Of a DNA stretch of 64,000 nucleotides, positions 11,953-24,855 are shown piece by piece. Position 1 is the first letter of the stretch. Every line of letters starts with the position of its first letter. Position numbers and translations under genes: made by a program. The DNA comes from Tretioscincus oriximinensis. Taxonomy: Eukaryota; Chordata; Lepidosauria; Squamata; Gymnophthalmidae. The DNA is taken from NCBI GenBank assembly GCA_022410635.1, contig JAJVDF010000189.1, forward strand, positions 1,949,243-2,013,242. Reading direction: 5' to 3'. Below the pieces are notes generated by a model. That model did no database searches. It saw only the letters and a program-made list of their open reading frames with translations, and was not told the DNA's origin.

Positions 11953-13245
11953 TAGTCACATTTTTATCTCGCCCCGTATTCCAAGGTTTCAAATGCAGAT
12001 TATAGCAATTAAAATCAAACTATTGTGTCAAATCTACATCTACAAGGAGCTAAATCTGACTCAGTGGCATTTGAAAACTGCTAATGTTTGCCTTGGAAGC
12101 TTCCCACGTCTAGTAAATGCCACATTCTAAAAGTGATTGTGGATTTTACTTGCCTATACCTACCTAGAAATTCCGTGTGGAGTTGGCAAGAGGCTAGTAG
12201 GGAAAAGCAGGAAGATGATGTCTTGCACGTTAGACAACTGCAATTCTGCACTTCTGCCAGCTGGTATCTACCACGATGTCATGGCACACACCAGGCTGCT
12301 CAGTGTGCTGATTCCTGAAAGGGTCACCAATCTGGTATTTTGGGGTCAACTGAGCTTTTTCCTGGTGCCACATGGAGTGTAGTCATCATGACATTCCTAT
12401 TATCATAGTAGGAAAACCTTGTGTACCTACAGCCTAAGTGACAGAAGAAAACACCTAAAAAGTAGAGGGTTACTAATTGATTCTCCAGCCTCTCCCTGGA
12501 AATAGACAACAGAAAACCACTTCTGTGATTCTCCTAAGAAAACAGCATAGTGGTGCTCACATTTAGTCAATGTAGAGTCAATATTTCCATTTTTCTCCTT
12601 CCCTCTTATTTATAATAATGTAAAGTTGTTCCAAACAGCTATTGTAATGTTCATGAACACCTCTGTGTTTTCCCATTTTCAGCTGGGGAGGGAGAAACAA
12701 TCTGTTTATCCTTTGTTTTTTCCTGTTTATAATCCTACCTAAACTGGTTTTAGGTTTTTTTTTCTGTATTAATTTTCTGCTACTTTGTTCAGCAGAGCTT
12801 TAAATGTTCTCTATTTCTGTAAGCTTCCCTGGTATAAATAATATAAAAAATTTTTCCTTGGAATTTACTAAATTTCTCTTGCTGCCTCGTAACTGAAAAT
12901 CTGGTTACAGGTATTTAAAGTGTAGCTGAAAACACAGCTTAAATTAAAGTATACTAAATGTGCTAAAATGTGTATATCTTCAGTATTTTTAAAATAATGC
13001 AATTAAAAAATTGTAAATAAGCAAGTAAATTAATTTTAGCAATAACTGGAGAGAAGAAAAGGGAGGGGGAAACAAGATAATTTAAAAAGGGTAAAGAAAG
13101 GTCTAAACTTCAATAGATGTTCTGATTTAGCCTTTCTTTTCTTTTTTCCCCCTCTTTTTTTGCTAGTTGAGTGTTGGTCTTGCCCTAGAAAACATGGGAA
13201 GGAAACAGTATAGAAAGTGCACTCAGGAACCATTGCAACTATCAG

Positions 13246-13757
13246 ACATAAGAACATAAGAACATAAGAACATAAGAAGAGCCATACTGGATCAGGCCAC
13301 AGCCCATCGAGTCCAGCATTCTGTGTAACACAGAGGCCCACCAGATGCACCTGGGCAGTCCAAACAGAGGAAAGCAAAATATGCTGCTCCTGTTCGTGAC
13401 TCCCTGCAAATGGTATTTCAAAAGTCCTGCCTGTTGCTCCATCCCGGAGGCTACATCCAGACAACTATCTTAGTATCCATTTATACCCTTAGTGTCCATA
13501 AACCTGTCTAGTCCTGTCTTGAAACTATCCAAGCTGTTAGCTACCACTACCTCTTCAGGAAGTAAATTCCACAGGCCGATGACCCTCTGGGTGAAAAAAT
13601 ACTTTCCTTTGTCTGTTCTCACTTTTCTACCCAACAGTTTTAAGGAGTGCCCTCTGGTCCTTGTGTTGTGTGATAGAGAAAACATTTTTTCTCTATTCAC
13701 TCTGTCGATCCCATGCATGATTTTGTACACTTCAATCAGATCACCCCTCAAAGACAG
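13246..13757 (-). mobile_element. CR1-clade LINE, TTCTTATG-tailed family, copy a
   Basis: The left end is three tandem AAGAACAT units, i.e. a (TTCTTATG)n 3' terminus on the minus strand. Upstream, at 13751-13470 on the minus strand, is an open C-terminal pol remnant: MRGDLIEVYKIMHGIDR, then FFTQRVIGLWNLLPEEVV and SFKTGLDRFMD. These are the conserved C-terminal motifs of CR1/L2-clade LINE proteins. 5'-truncated. Confidence 0.85.
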
Positions 13758-15011
13758 TGTGACCTTAAGAAAACGTTAAATTTATAAAGACATTTATATC
13801 AATGGCTATTGGAAGGGAGATCTAGGTAATGTCTTCAAGTTTGAGAAACAGGCAGAATGCCTCCAAAAACTATTTTCAGGAAGGTAAAAGCATGTGAAGG
13901 TTTTGCATTTGTTTTCTGCTTGAGAATGTCCAGCAGCAAGTATTGTATAGCAGGTCTATTCCAGGATATAACCTAAAATAAAGCCCAGGACAAAAAGGGC
14001 CTTTATCAAGTACCCACTTTACCTTTGTCCTGACTTGATAGTGATTTTTTATTTCTTCAGTGTAAAGAACTATAACCTTTCAAACTTGATAAACACTATT
14101 TCCAGCTCTCCATTTNAAACTCTATCACACATTATGGTTTGCTTTTAGCAACCTGGAAAAAAAAGATGCACTTGTGTTGCAATGGATTTGTAAGGGGGCA
14201 TTTAGCAGCCTAATTACATTGAAGACTCTGATAAAGGAGTGAAAAGCATCCAGGTGTACTGACAGAACTGTTTGCAGGGGAGAAAACTGCCAGATTTTGA
14301 TTCATGAGTCTTTTCTCTCGGCTCTTAGATGACCGATTAAAACTTTAAAAATTAGACTGTTTCATCCACGCTTGTAAAAAGTTGAAACACTTCAGTTGAG
14401 TGAATAGTTTCTCATGAAAAGCAACTAAAAATGCAAGTTGACATTGTCTTTTTAATTAGAAGGAGTATTGTGAAATGGTACTTTGTTAGGATTAATAATA
14501 AATATTTAATACGATCTGGAGTTTGCCAAGCACTCTATAAAACTTGTGATACCATGTGAAAAACAACCTAAATGAATGGTGCAAATGTCCTAGCAGAATT
14601 CATAAGGGTCAATGGTTGTGTTCTCTTAGTGACTGTCACAGTTTTAATCTATTTGCATGGCTGGTGCCTATATTTAGAATGATCAACTGTGTCACCCTAC
14701 ATTAACCTATTCAGGAATAATCAATTGTAATTAAAGTGACCTATAATACTTCTGATTTGAGCAGAATGGCTTGAAACTGTAACAGAAGTTTTCATATTAA
14801 AACCAACGCAGTACATTACATCTTTTCTTGGTCATTTTTGTCTACAGTGTTCCTTAGATTGGCAAAAAGAGGCTGGTAGAGACAAGGTCTGATTGGAAAA
14901 TGTCCTTTGAATATTTGTCATGAAAATCTGTTTTTAAAAATGATAAACAATTTGGATTATTTTTATCATGTGAATTTTTATCATTATCACACTAAGCTAA
15001 CAACCATTGTC

Positions 15012-15444
15012 ACTGGAGATAGGGTTACCATATTCTGACAGCCCAAAACCAGGATGGGTGGGTGGGTGGGTGGGGCGCGCACCTGCACACATACACACAC
15101 ACATGCTTGGGGTGAGACAGGCAGGTCAGAGCTGCACAAAAGCTCTGATCTCCTGTTAAAAACCCAAGCGTGTTTCCTCTGCAAGGAGGCAAGTTGGCCC
15201 TGCCTCCTGCAGAGGAGCAGCTACGGCACGCTCCAAGGGTCTTTCTAGGACCCAGGAAGCGATGCTCGTGCTGCAGCCATCAGCTCCTTTGCCTTAAAAT
15301 CCTGGATTTTTACATTCCCTGATGCGGTATCGGGGAATGTAAAAATCTGGGATGTTCTCTTAAAACCTGGAGGGGACTATATTTTAGTCCCCCAAACCGG
15401 AAATGTCCCACCTTTCTGGGANGTATGGCAGCCCCAATTGGAGA
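15012..15444 (+). mobile_element. hAT-like non-autonomous element, family H, copy 1
   Basis: Element 15020-15436 starts TAGGGTTACCATA and ends TATGGCAGCCCCA, an inverted pair fitting hAT ends. It is flanked by near-identical 8-bp sequences ACTGGAGA (15012-15019) and ATTGGAGA (15437-15444), as expected of a hAT target duplication. Inside are a GT/AC-rich tract and a hairpin GATTTTTACATTCCC...GGGAATGTAAAAATC at about 15304-15352. No coding capacity. The reverse complement of this copy matches the larger element at 46489-47100. Confidence 0.8.
15054..15104 (+). repeat. GGGT and CA simple repeats inside the hAT-like element
   Basis: (GGGT)n followed by a short mixed stretch and (CA)n. Located in the part of the element that in the copy at 46489-47100 is also CA/TG-rich. 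Confidence 0.8.
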
Positions 15445-17397
15445 CCATTGTCAACTGGTTGCAGGGAGAGTATTCTACACTGTCTGCATGCTGGGTACAA
15501 AAACAGACCTATTACAGCTCTAGGGTGCAGTGAAGAGTGGACCTTAAATGTCAGGTGTTTCGATTTTGGATACTGTTTTGTCCTTCCATCTTCCATTTGC
15601 TAGAAACTGCTCCCATAAATCTCCTGATTTCTTAGATTCATGTCAGCTAAATACTAAGAGCAAGTGAGGAATAATTTGCCGTGATCCCTTCCTCATCCAT
15701 TGAGGACTTGAGGAAAATTCTGCTAGGCTTGAGCCTCTGGNTATAGGCAGTCTTCTTCTGGGATCATAGCTGAGGAAGGAGAGGAACTGACTGATATTCA
15801 AGATTTCACAACTTGCAGAAAAGAAAAGCAAGTACAAAAAAGCTTAATTAGAGCAGACGAAAGAGCTTGTGTCTCCCCCAGTCACTCCCAGGTTTCAACT
15901 GCGTAAAGAAAAGAGNTATACATAAGATGAAAGTTCCATGGATAATTGTAACTGACAACTGATCCAAACTTTTTTGTGATTATTTCTGTCTCTGCTCTAG
16001 TGGGAGTCCCTTGTGTTTTCTGTTAANTGTTTACATTTGCGTATTGTGTTGTTAAACACCATTTCCTGGGATTTTCATATTTAAGACTCAAGCTTCCCTT
16101 GGTTTGTTACCAGTTCTTTATGATTCTTCCATTTTATTCTACAGCTGAAGTAAAGCCAATCTCAGTATAGCTTGTGCTTCAGTTATCCTTGGGTGTGAGA
16201 CAGGGCACAATTCTGATTGCTTGGGGAATGGTGATGTGATTAGTAACACTGATGCTACATTGTCACCAATCATCAGACCACATGCAACAAGAACCTAGAA
16301 GTATTGCAAACTGAGTTTGTTCTATTGCATATACTAGCAACTGGACAAATCAAATACACTGCACAATAGTTGCACCCTTATGCATAGATAGCCACTGAAA
16401 ATTTTTGATGCTAAGAATCATGAAAGAATGCTATAGAACATGGAATGGAATCTCCACCTCATTTTAAATTATAATTAGCACGGCTTGTGTCTCTCTTTTT
16501 AAAAATCAGAACTTTATTGTGAACATTTGAACAAAACAAAAACCCCAGATTTTTAAAACTGTAATTATGATGTGTGTGATTTTTATTGCACAACAGTTAC
16601 TATGTCATGACATGAAAAATGCAAGACAGCTAAAAATAACGGTTGAGTATTTACATCTTTTAAAAGTATGAAAGCAGATACATTTTGGATTGTTTATACA
16701 TGTTTTGAACTCACTTTTTGACTTCTCATTACAAAATGCTTGGCTATAAACACCTAAATATTAAAGGAATATCTACATACCTATATTTAGAATAACATCA
16801 TTTTTCTTTAAAATCAGTGGAAGACCGCACAATAAATCCCGTGCATTTAGAGCTGTAACCAGGCAAGGTTTATATTGTGCCATTATGATATGGTCATGAA
16901 CAGATACTCATATGGATCAGTAGCATGCTATAAAAATAGGTTCTAGCACTTTTTCCCTATTTAAAGCTCTCATAGTACTAATAATCTCTCATAGTACTTG
17001 GAGATGGATTTTTGTGCAGTCTCTTCCAAGACACATATGAAACAAAAAACTGTCATAAATATACTGTGTGCACATGTGTTTTAAGTATTTTGTGTGTGTA
17101 TTCTCTTTTTACATTTTTACACATATGTATACAGACTTAGCAACAACAACAAAAAAGATAAAACAAATACTCCAACAAATAAAATAATTCCAATCATATT
17201 TCATACATGAACATCCAGTTATTCTCCCCACCACCACCAGAATGAATCAGGTCTCTTTCCTTGCATGTAGCACAACAGCCGTTGCCATTTAACTCTCATT
17301 TTTATTTTGTCCAGCTTATTGTCTTTGCAATGATTATGTTTATGATCCCTTGCTTACTAAGTCAAAATTGTCCTATCTTTTGGCAGTAATACTACAT

Positions 17398-17662
17398 GAG
17401 AGCCAATTTGCTGTAGTGGTTAGAGTGTTGGACTCGCATCTGGTAGTCTCCCTGTTCGATTCCCCACTCCTCCATGAAAGCCAGCTGGGTGACCTTGGGT
17501 CAGTCACAGTTCTTTAGAACTCTGTCAGCCCCACCTACTTCACAGGGTGTCTGTTGTGGAGAAAGCAACAAAAGCTATGTGCACCACTATTTGGTTGGCT
17601 ACCCTGAGACCTTTGGGTATAGAGCAGGATATAAGTACAAATAAATTAAATAAAAAATAAAT
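17398..17662 (+). repeat. Sauria SINE, tRNA-derived, nearly full length
   Basis: The head GAGAGCCAATTTGCTGTAGTGGTTAGAGTG contains an A box; GTTCGATTCCCC is a B-box remnant. It continues GCTGGGTGACCTTGGGTCAGTCACA and ends GAGACCTTTGGGTATAGAGC and an A-rich AAATAAATTAAATAAA tail. This is the well-known tRNA-derived SINE of squamates, thought to be mobilised by BovB LINEs. It is the clearest taxonomic marker here. Confidence 0.9.
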
Positions 17663-19533
17663 ATGTAGGTAGTCACCTCTTACTTGATTGCAATGCCAAA
17701 ATATTGATTTTATTCCATTTATAATATAGGAAAGTTGACATGATATTATGTACTAACTTGTTATACATTCTNTTTCCAATTCCAAAATCCTGTTACATTT
17801 GATTTGCTGTAAATCGCCGTTATATTTTATTATCATATTATTATTTACATTTAAAAATTGCATGTTTTTTGTAAATTTTCCTTTCATTTTGTACTGTTTT
17901 TAATTAATATATTATATCTTTATATCTTCCCCAGAATTCATTTAATTTTTGTGCCAAGTTTCATAGTCCATGCATTCACACTGTAATAGATTTTTGACTT
18001 CCTGTTTTGAAATAAAATTTACAATTGACTATACTGTTATCCATTATTGTTCCCCCAAATTCTCACTAATATGTTCAGAGAAAACAAAAATAAAAGGGAA
18101 AAATGTAGATGCAAGGATGTGTGCTCTGTTAGAAATTCCAGAGGAGGTTCAGTTGGTGTGTGAATTCAGACACTATTCTAACATAAACTCAGATTTTGCA
18201 CTTTGTCTGAATAGAATAGTGAAGGTAATACTGCATTTTTAGAAGTTCCTCCTACTATAAAGAGATGATGATGATCTCAAGTCATTTTNGTGAAAATAGA
18301 CAGATCAGCTGAAGTTGCTGGGGAAACTGAAAACATACCATCTGTATTCAGTGTGTAAATACCGAATTGAAACTGGAAAGAAAAAGTCAACAAAGGTACT
18401 TAGAAAGATTTATGATCTAGTCATATCAATCTTTAGAACAAATGTTTTTAAGAAGGAAGCAGAATGTTTGGAGTCTGGACTTTCATGCTTGAAACAAGGC
18501 ACTTCAGGATTTTTGAAGTCAACAGGAAATTTGTTCTGCGTGTTGAATAAACCTAGATCTCTTTATATCAATACATTCCGTGGTCTAATGAAATATGCTT
18601 TAGCCCATTTGGAGTCTATTGTCTCAGCTGCTATTAGATTTTTTTTTTAAAAAAAATAGTCATGCTAGTTTCTTCTCCTACAGTTGGCTATTTTGTGTAG
18701 CTTTGTTTTATTTTGGCTAATGAACCTGAGTTATGTCCTAGAAGTTCCACTACAGCTAGCATATATCAAGCTTGGTGGCCCTGCAATTTTCTTTTGGAGA
18801 ATTAGTATATATTATGTAGGTTATTCTGTGCCATTCTCTCATCAAACATGGAAAAATGTGTGTTGATTTTGTCAGGTAAATTGTGATACTTCAATAGAGT
18901 TTTATTTTGTTTTTTGGAAAGTCACTTAACACTCTTTATTTATGATGGTTGAAATGGGGCTGAAAAATAGCATAACTATTTATCACATATATGCTTAACA
19001 CAGATATCATATTTCCATAATAAACCGTGAGAATAACGTGTTTCCACTNCATTTTTAGATTATGTTTAAAAGGCAAAAGCAAATAATGTATAATCCAAAG
19101 AATTTGAAATAGGTAATTGTAATTTGTCTCTCTTCAGAATGTTTAGATTTCACAAAAATCATAAACAGAATATTAGAAGCACAAATATATAGCATAAGGG
19201 AAAGTGAAATATCTTTACATTGATTGCCTTGACTAGTTTTGACACAGAACAGGTGCAACGGGAANATGCTTGTCTTGATTAAACCAGAAATTTAACAAGC
19301 TGGAAAATTCTGAGTAACTTTTTAAAAATATCTTTGGTGACGGGTCTGTCCATAAACTCATTCTTGGCAAACATATTTAATTTCACAGGCCTTAGAGCTT
19401 AGATTTCTATAATCATTTATGGGAAATATTTATCAAAAAGCAAGGACTATCTCAAATATCTAAAGAACAGGTGCTCAGACAACTTGGTAATGTACAGAGC
19501 TGTGACAGAGCCCCTGAATTATCTTGCTCATCC

Positions 19534-19561
19534 CTCCCCCCCCCCCAAACACACACACACC
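19534..19561 (+). repeat. C-run followed by (AC)n
   Basis: CCCTCCCCCCCCCCC then AAACACACACACAC. Simple repeat. Confidence 0.85.
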
Positions 19562-21115
19562 TCTTGGTTGTTATCCCACAAGAATATAATTTACTGGTCT
19601 GTTAAAAATCCATATGAGATTTTAGTTTCAAATAGCCAATTAAATTTGAAGTTGTCAGAGTTGTTTCAAAAAGGCCGAGCTGGAATAGTGACAGCAAATT
19701 AAACAGTTTCTATTTAGGTTAGTAAGAAGTACAGTGACCAAGAAGATATGGTAGTTTTCCATATTCCTGAAATGATGCAGNGATTGTGGGTATTGAATAT
19801 ATTCAAACAGCATTATTTCAGATGGATACCAGATCCATAAGATTAAGAAAGTGAAAGAGTTAGTTTCTAGATATCCTGAGTCTTAAACTGTGTAACACTG
19901 AATAGCTTTTCAGGGTGTCTGATCGTACTGTATTTGCTGCCTTCTTGGTAAAACTCATTTTGATATTATTATGAATGTCTCAGGACAGTTTGCAAATAAA
20001 CAATAACCAGCCTGTAAAACAATTGGCTCTAAGAACAGAAAACAAAGACTTTCCCGGTTGAAAGAAAGAATAAGACACAACTCAGTTNAGAAGGTGTTCC
20101 GCATCAAGATTATCACTATTGAATAAACCTTATTCACAGTCCATGGGTTGAAGTTTGATGTTTCTGCAACAAGAAAAACTGACCCAAAACATTTAGGGCT
20201 TTAAAGATTAATGCTAGTAGTTTTTGTTGGATTTGAAGCAATCTGCTGGCCTTCGTATCTGAAACTGTACTGCCATGATTTTCTTTAGTGCATAGTTATG
20301 CTAGCTTATACCAATGAAGCTTCTATCCAGTCTTCAAAGGCAGCCCAAACACAATGGATTACAGCACACCTATGGAGATGTCACCATAGGCGTAATCACA
20401 ACAAAGCTATCTCTGTCTGGGGCAGCAGGGGGCTTACAGGTCTGCTGAGCCACGACTGTCATATGAAAATCAAAGGGCAGAACTAAATCTAAGAGAGCCC
20501 ATCACANGGAGTGTGAAACTTTCCAGAACAGGGTTGAATACTGAATAAAAAATAGTTAGAATCGAGGGTTATCACCAGCACATAATGAATTTAAACATAT
20601 CCCCATCAGTTTGGGGCATGTTTATAACATAGAGTGTTTGCCTGGTCTACAAATGCTTCTTCTTAAGCATTCTCTCTCATATTTCTGTTTGATATGAGTG
20701 AGAGTACAGAAATCTGCTTCTTCAGGATAAATAATGCATTTCTAAAAAAACTCTAATGCATGGATAGCCAAATTATAATCCTCCAAATGTTTTGAAAAGG
20801 GGATCTCGTAACACCTTAGAAGCTAACAAGAAAAAAGTTAGTAGNATGAATTTTCATTAAGTCTACTCTTTCAAATGCAATGCAGCAAATTGCTGCCAGA
20901 GTTAACCTGTCAGCTGTTCACTTTACAACCCCTAAAGAAGAATACTTGTTTACAAAAATTCATGTTACTAACCTTTTCCTTGATNTTCTCTAGGATGTTT
21001 CAAACCCCTCTTGCTCGAAATTCTGACTAGTACAGCTACTACTTTAAATTCTGTTTCTATATGTTGCTCAGCTGCAATTAATGTAGGAGTGTCAGTTGGC
21101 AAGTTATGATGGAAT

Positions 21116-21190
21116 GTATTTATTTATTTAATTTATACCCTGCCCCATACCCAAAGGTCTCGGGGTGGCAACTGATAGCCTTTTATTTAT
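21116..21190 (-). repeat. Retroposon 3' tail fragment
   Basis: TTTATTTATTTAATTTATACCCTGCCCC then CCCAAAGGTCTCGGGGTGGC is the reverse complement of the Sauria SINE tail seen at 17600-17662. Only the tail is left. Confidence 0.65.
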
Positions 21191-22675
21191 TTATTATTTN
21201 TTAATTAATCACTTTTTAATTGGGTGGTATTTAAGTATCAAATTCTTTTTAGATATATTTTTCACCTGTGACTTAGATTCTGTTTAATGAAATGACTCTC
21301 ACCTGATGTAACTATTTTTAGTTTGCTATTAGAATATTATCTTTCAGCTACTTTTGTCTTTATATATTGTGCTAGAACCTCTGAAATCTACACTGTATGG
21401 ATTTAATAAACAGCCCAGGATNAAAAAGGAAGGTCCATAGGAACTGTCCATGGTGCTGCAGAAACTTTCTTCTTGTAATTTTTTTACTAAAACTAGGTAG
21501 GAGAGGTGTGCCTAATTATTTGAAGACTTTTAATTGGTAATTTACTAACTCTATCTTCACTCTTGAAAACCATTAATGGATAATATTCTATAAACAAGAA
21601 ACCACAGGCATTTCCTCAAGCTTTTTTAACCCAATTGGTTATAAGGAAGGAGCAGTCTGCTAGTATTTTAAAGANTAACAGAGAGAAAAATGTTGGTAGC
21701 ATAGATTTTTATTAAGCCTATTTCATCAGTTCTATACCCAGACAGCTACACATTTGTGTTCTGATCACATGAACTAAAAATCTTGTGCTTATCCCATTTT
21801 GGGAACTCAAGTTTTGCCACAACCAATGCATGCCTTGCAGCTGCTTCTGCAAAATGCAGAGAAGTAGTGGTTTAAGAATAGCAAACCTCAATTAATAATT
21901 TGTAAAGGACAATTTATTTGAATAATTCAGCCTTCCTTACCAAATGATGGAAGTGATCATTACAAACCATTTTATTCTTTCTGATCTCCCCCTTTTAGCA
22001 AAACATCAAAAACTAGTGAATGTGACCTTTAAGGTAGCTTTATAAACTTTAATCTCTTTTTTATTAGTTTCACATGGAGACACTGTTTATATAATCATGA
22101 CAAGTTCATGCACATCCCAATGAATGTTTGCGTAATTTTTGTGTAATGCAAAGTTCTCCAGCTATGCCAGATGGGAAATGCTATGCTGATTCTACAATAT
22201 GCAAGAATTAAGATGGAATTGCTTTCAATTACGATCTTCAAAGTTTTACATTTACCATNTTAACATTAACAGAGTAGTTCAAATGGATTTTATTTCTATC
22301 AGGAGCATCATAAATGGCAGTGTACACACATGAAGTATGAAGTCATTCATAACTATTTGAAAAAAACTCAAACCTGAATTTCAACAAGGTTTAATTGTGT
22401 AGATCATTCTTCCAAGTGTCATTGTTTGTACAAAACTGCAGTATTACAAAACTGTACCATAATCACATATTCATTTAAGCTAGCATTTTTCTAACCAATT
22501 CCACTGAATCTGATAGACTTAGTATCTGAGTTAATAAGCTGAGGATTTCCAGCATGTTGCGTTTGAGAAAAATATAATGCATATCTTCTCATCTCAAAGA
22601 TGGACCAAGTATGGTGCACGNGTATCTTTATATGTGGACATTATGAACAATCTCTATTACTGTGCTTTATTTCAG

Positions 22676-22871
22676 TGTGATAATTGNTTGCCATTGTACA
22701 GAGATAAACCTTTCCATCCAGGAGATCAAGTTCATGCTTATAATTGCAAACCTTGTCAGTGCTATGGTCATGCAAAAAGCTGTCACTACAACAGAATGCT
22801 CGATTCTTTTCCTAATGAACATGACAGAGCTGGAGGTGGAGTATGTGATAACTGTCAGCATAACACCACAG
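22676..22871 (+). CDS. USH2A: USH2A exon 10: end of LE 1 and most of LE 2
   Basis: A 196-bp exon after the acceptor TTTATTTCAG, with donor GTAATT. It reads CDNxLPLYRDKPFHPGDQ, then NCKPCQCYGHAKSCHYN and ends GGGVCDNCQHNTTG, leaving one base of a Gly codon. The ambiguous base at 22687 makes TGN, expected to be Cys because that position is an invariant LE cysteine. An N-glycosylation sequon (NTT) sits near the end. It joins exon 9 in frame on a codon boundary. Confidence 0.95.
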
Positions 22872-23439
22872 GTAATTAGCATGATAGTAGTCACATGTAT
22901 GAACATGTGCAAAATTGCTTTTTTCTTTTGTATTGATCTTGATGTCTCATTATATTTTAGATTGGATCATAACTGAGTTTCTATAATATGTCCATACTCA
23001 CAACAAGGAACTGATTAGTATAATGTAAGAATATGCACAATGGAAACAAGCATATGTTCAAAATCTTCCAGTCCTACAGGTTGTGTGTTCATATTGCTGA
23101 GGATGTAGATAAATTGTGTCTTCAGCAAAGTACAAATAAGAAATATTAGATTTATTTATGTATATGTCAATGTTATAATCACCAAGATAATACCAATTTC
23201 CTTAAGAAGCAAGATAAATGAATGTTTCAAAGAAATTTAAGCCACCAGAAATGCAGAAAAAGGACTTCAACTGTTAACGGCATACATCAATCTATTTTTC
23301 AAAATAAAAAATGATGGCATATGGTGTTGTAGCTGAAAAATTGGCCAGATAATGAATGAATGCACCAACAAACTAATGAACTAACAAACGAACTAAATTA
23401 ATTAATTAAATCAACTGAACTAATTTAACTATATATATT

Positions 23440-23645
23440 TGTACTTACATCCTGTCCTAAACCCGAAGATCATAGTCCAGCCACATCAGACACCCTGTGA
23501 AGTAGGTGAGGCTGAGAAAGTTCTAAAGGACTGTGACTGGTCCAAGGTCACTCAGCTGGCTTTCATGGAGGAGTGGGGAATNGAACCGGAGGACTACCAG
23601 ACGCGAGTCCAACACTCTAACTACTACACCAAACTGGAGTACGTG
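23440..23645 (-). repeat. Sauria SINE, second copy (minus strand)
   Basis: Reverse complement of the copy at 17398: TAGTTAGAGTGTTGGACTCG is at 23627-23608 on the minus strand, followed by the GGTGACCTTGG equivalent, the ACAGGGTGTCTG segment and the GGGTTTAGGACAGGAT tail. One ambiguous base at 23582. Confidence 0.88.
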
Positions 23646-24621
23646 CTTAGTCTGTTTACTCCAGTCATAGATTCTGTCATATGGCTTTGATCTGAAACTT
23701 TTTATTAGAAAGAAAAACTGTTCTATATGATTGGTTGTCATTCTTCATTAGAGGTTCCCAGTCCCATCGTTCTATTAGAGGTAGATAGATGGCAACTGAT
23801 AATTTTGCATTATCAATCAAACAGGCTAATTTTTACAGTCACACCATCACAAATATACTACTTATCTGACATCTGTTTGTTTATGTTCTGGTGAATAAAC
23901 AGGAAGACATTCATTTTTATTTCTTCCAGTCTACTACATTTTGTAGGTGTTTGTGGTGATTTTTGAGGGAAAACCCAGTGTCCAGTGTGTATGTGGATTG
24001 AGGCATCGCAAGCAGAAGGGAGGCAGTGGCTATATATCATCCACTGAAGTGGCATTTTCTTTAAGGTCAAAATTGGCAGAGATTTTAGAGTAGTCTCTGG
24101 TACATTAGTGACCATTTGGAGATGGGCTCANTCAGATTTATCCAAAGCTTTTGAAGTCAGCAAACCATAGTAAATAAGACTTTGATGTATAATACTTCAA
24201 AACACTGTCAAAGTTTTCCTGAGTTCAAAATCTTCTGATAAATTTCCTCCTAGCCACTGCTACTGCAGTATAGGGCTGAGAGTTAGGAGAAGACAATGAA
24301 GTGAAAAGATTTGATCGGGTCAAAAGGGCTGTGATTTCAAACAGAGAACTATGATCTGAAATGGGGTAAAAATGTAAAGCCCCTTGGGACACTGCCTTTG
24401 CATTCAGGTATTTTGAGATATAGGTAAAAACCCTTGGCTTTCCCAGGACTGTTTTTGGAATGCCAAATATATATCTCCAAACATCATTATTGCAAAAAAA
24501 TTGAAAATAATGCTAAGTTTTCTAACATAGAAATTACTTATGTCCATCTGACTACTTTTTGCACTATTTTTCCTGTTTAGAGAGACCAAAAAAATTCTAG
24601 CCCCAAACAGTGACTATTAGT

Positions 24622-24855
24622 TAAGAACATAAGAAGAGACATACTGGATCAGGTCACAGCCCATCTAGTCCAGCATTCTGTCTCACACANAGGCCCACCA
24701 GATGCACCTGGGCAGTCAGAATGGAGGAAAGCAAAATATGCATCTGTTCATGACTCCCTGCATATGGCATTTCAGGAGTACTGCCTGTTGCCCCATCCTG
24801 GAGGCAGCACCCAGACATCCATCTTAGTACCCATTTATACCCTTGGTGTCCAGTT
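24622..24855 (-). mobile_element. CR1-clade LINE, TTCTTATG-tailed family, copy b
   Basis: AAGAACATAAGAAGAGACATACTGG, CAGCCCATCTAGTCCAGCAT and CCACCAGATGCACCTGGGCA match copies a, f and h. Only the last about 230 bp of the element (3' untranslated part) is present. Confidence 0.85.

Larger units (their letters stand above)
6351..22675. other. USH2A intron 9 (16.3 kb)
   Basis: The longest intron in the window. Elements recognised in it are listed separately. Stretches in which I recognise nothing include about 7500-9480, 11955-13240, 13760-15010, 15445-17395 and most of 17665-22675. These are AT-rich with scattered simple repeats. Short open frames here lack family resemblance and look like chance. 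Confidence 0.6.

Noticed and set aside
17398..17480. tRNA gene
   Set aside because: A and B boxes belong to the Sauria SINE head; no complete cloverleaf is present.
18315..18650. 111-codon open frame in intron 9
   Set aside because: No family resemblance, AT-rich, isolated; likely chance.
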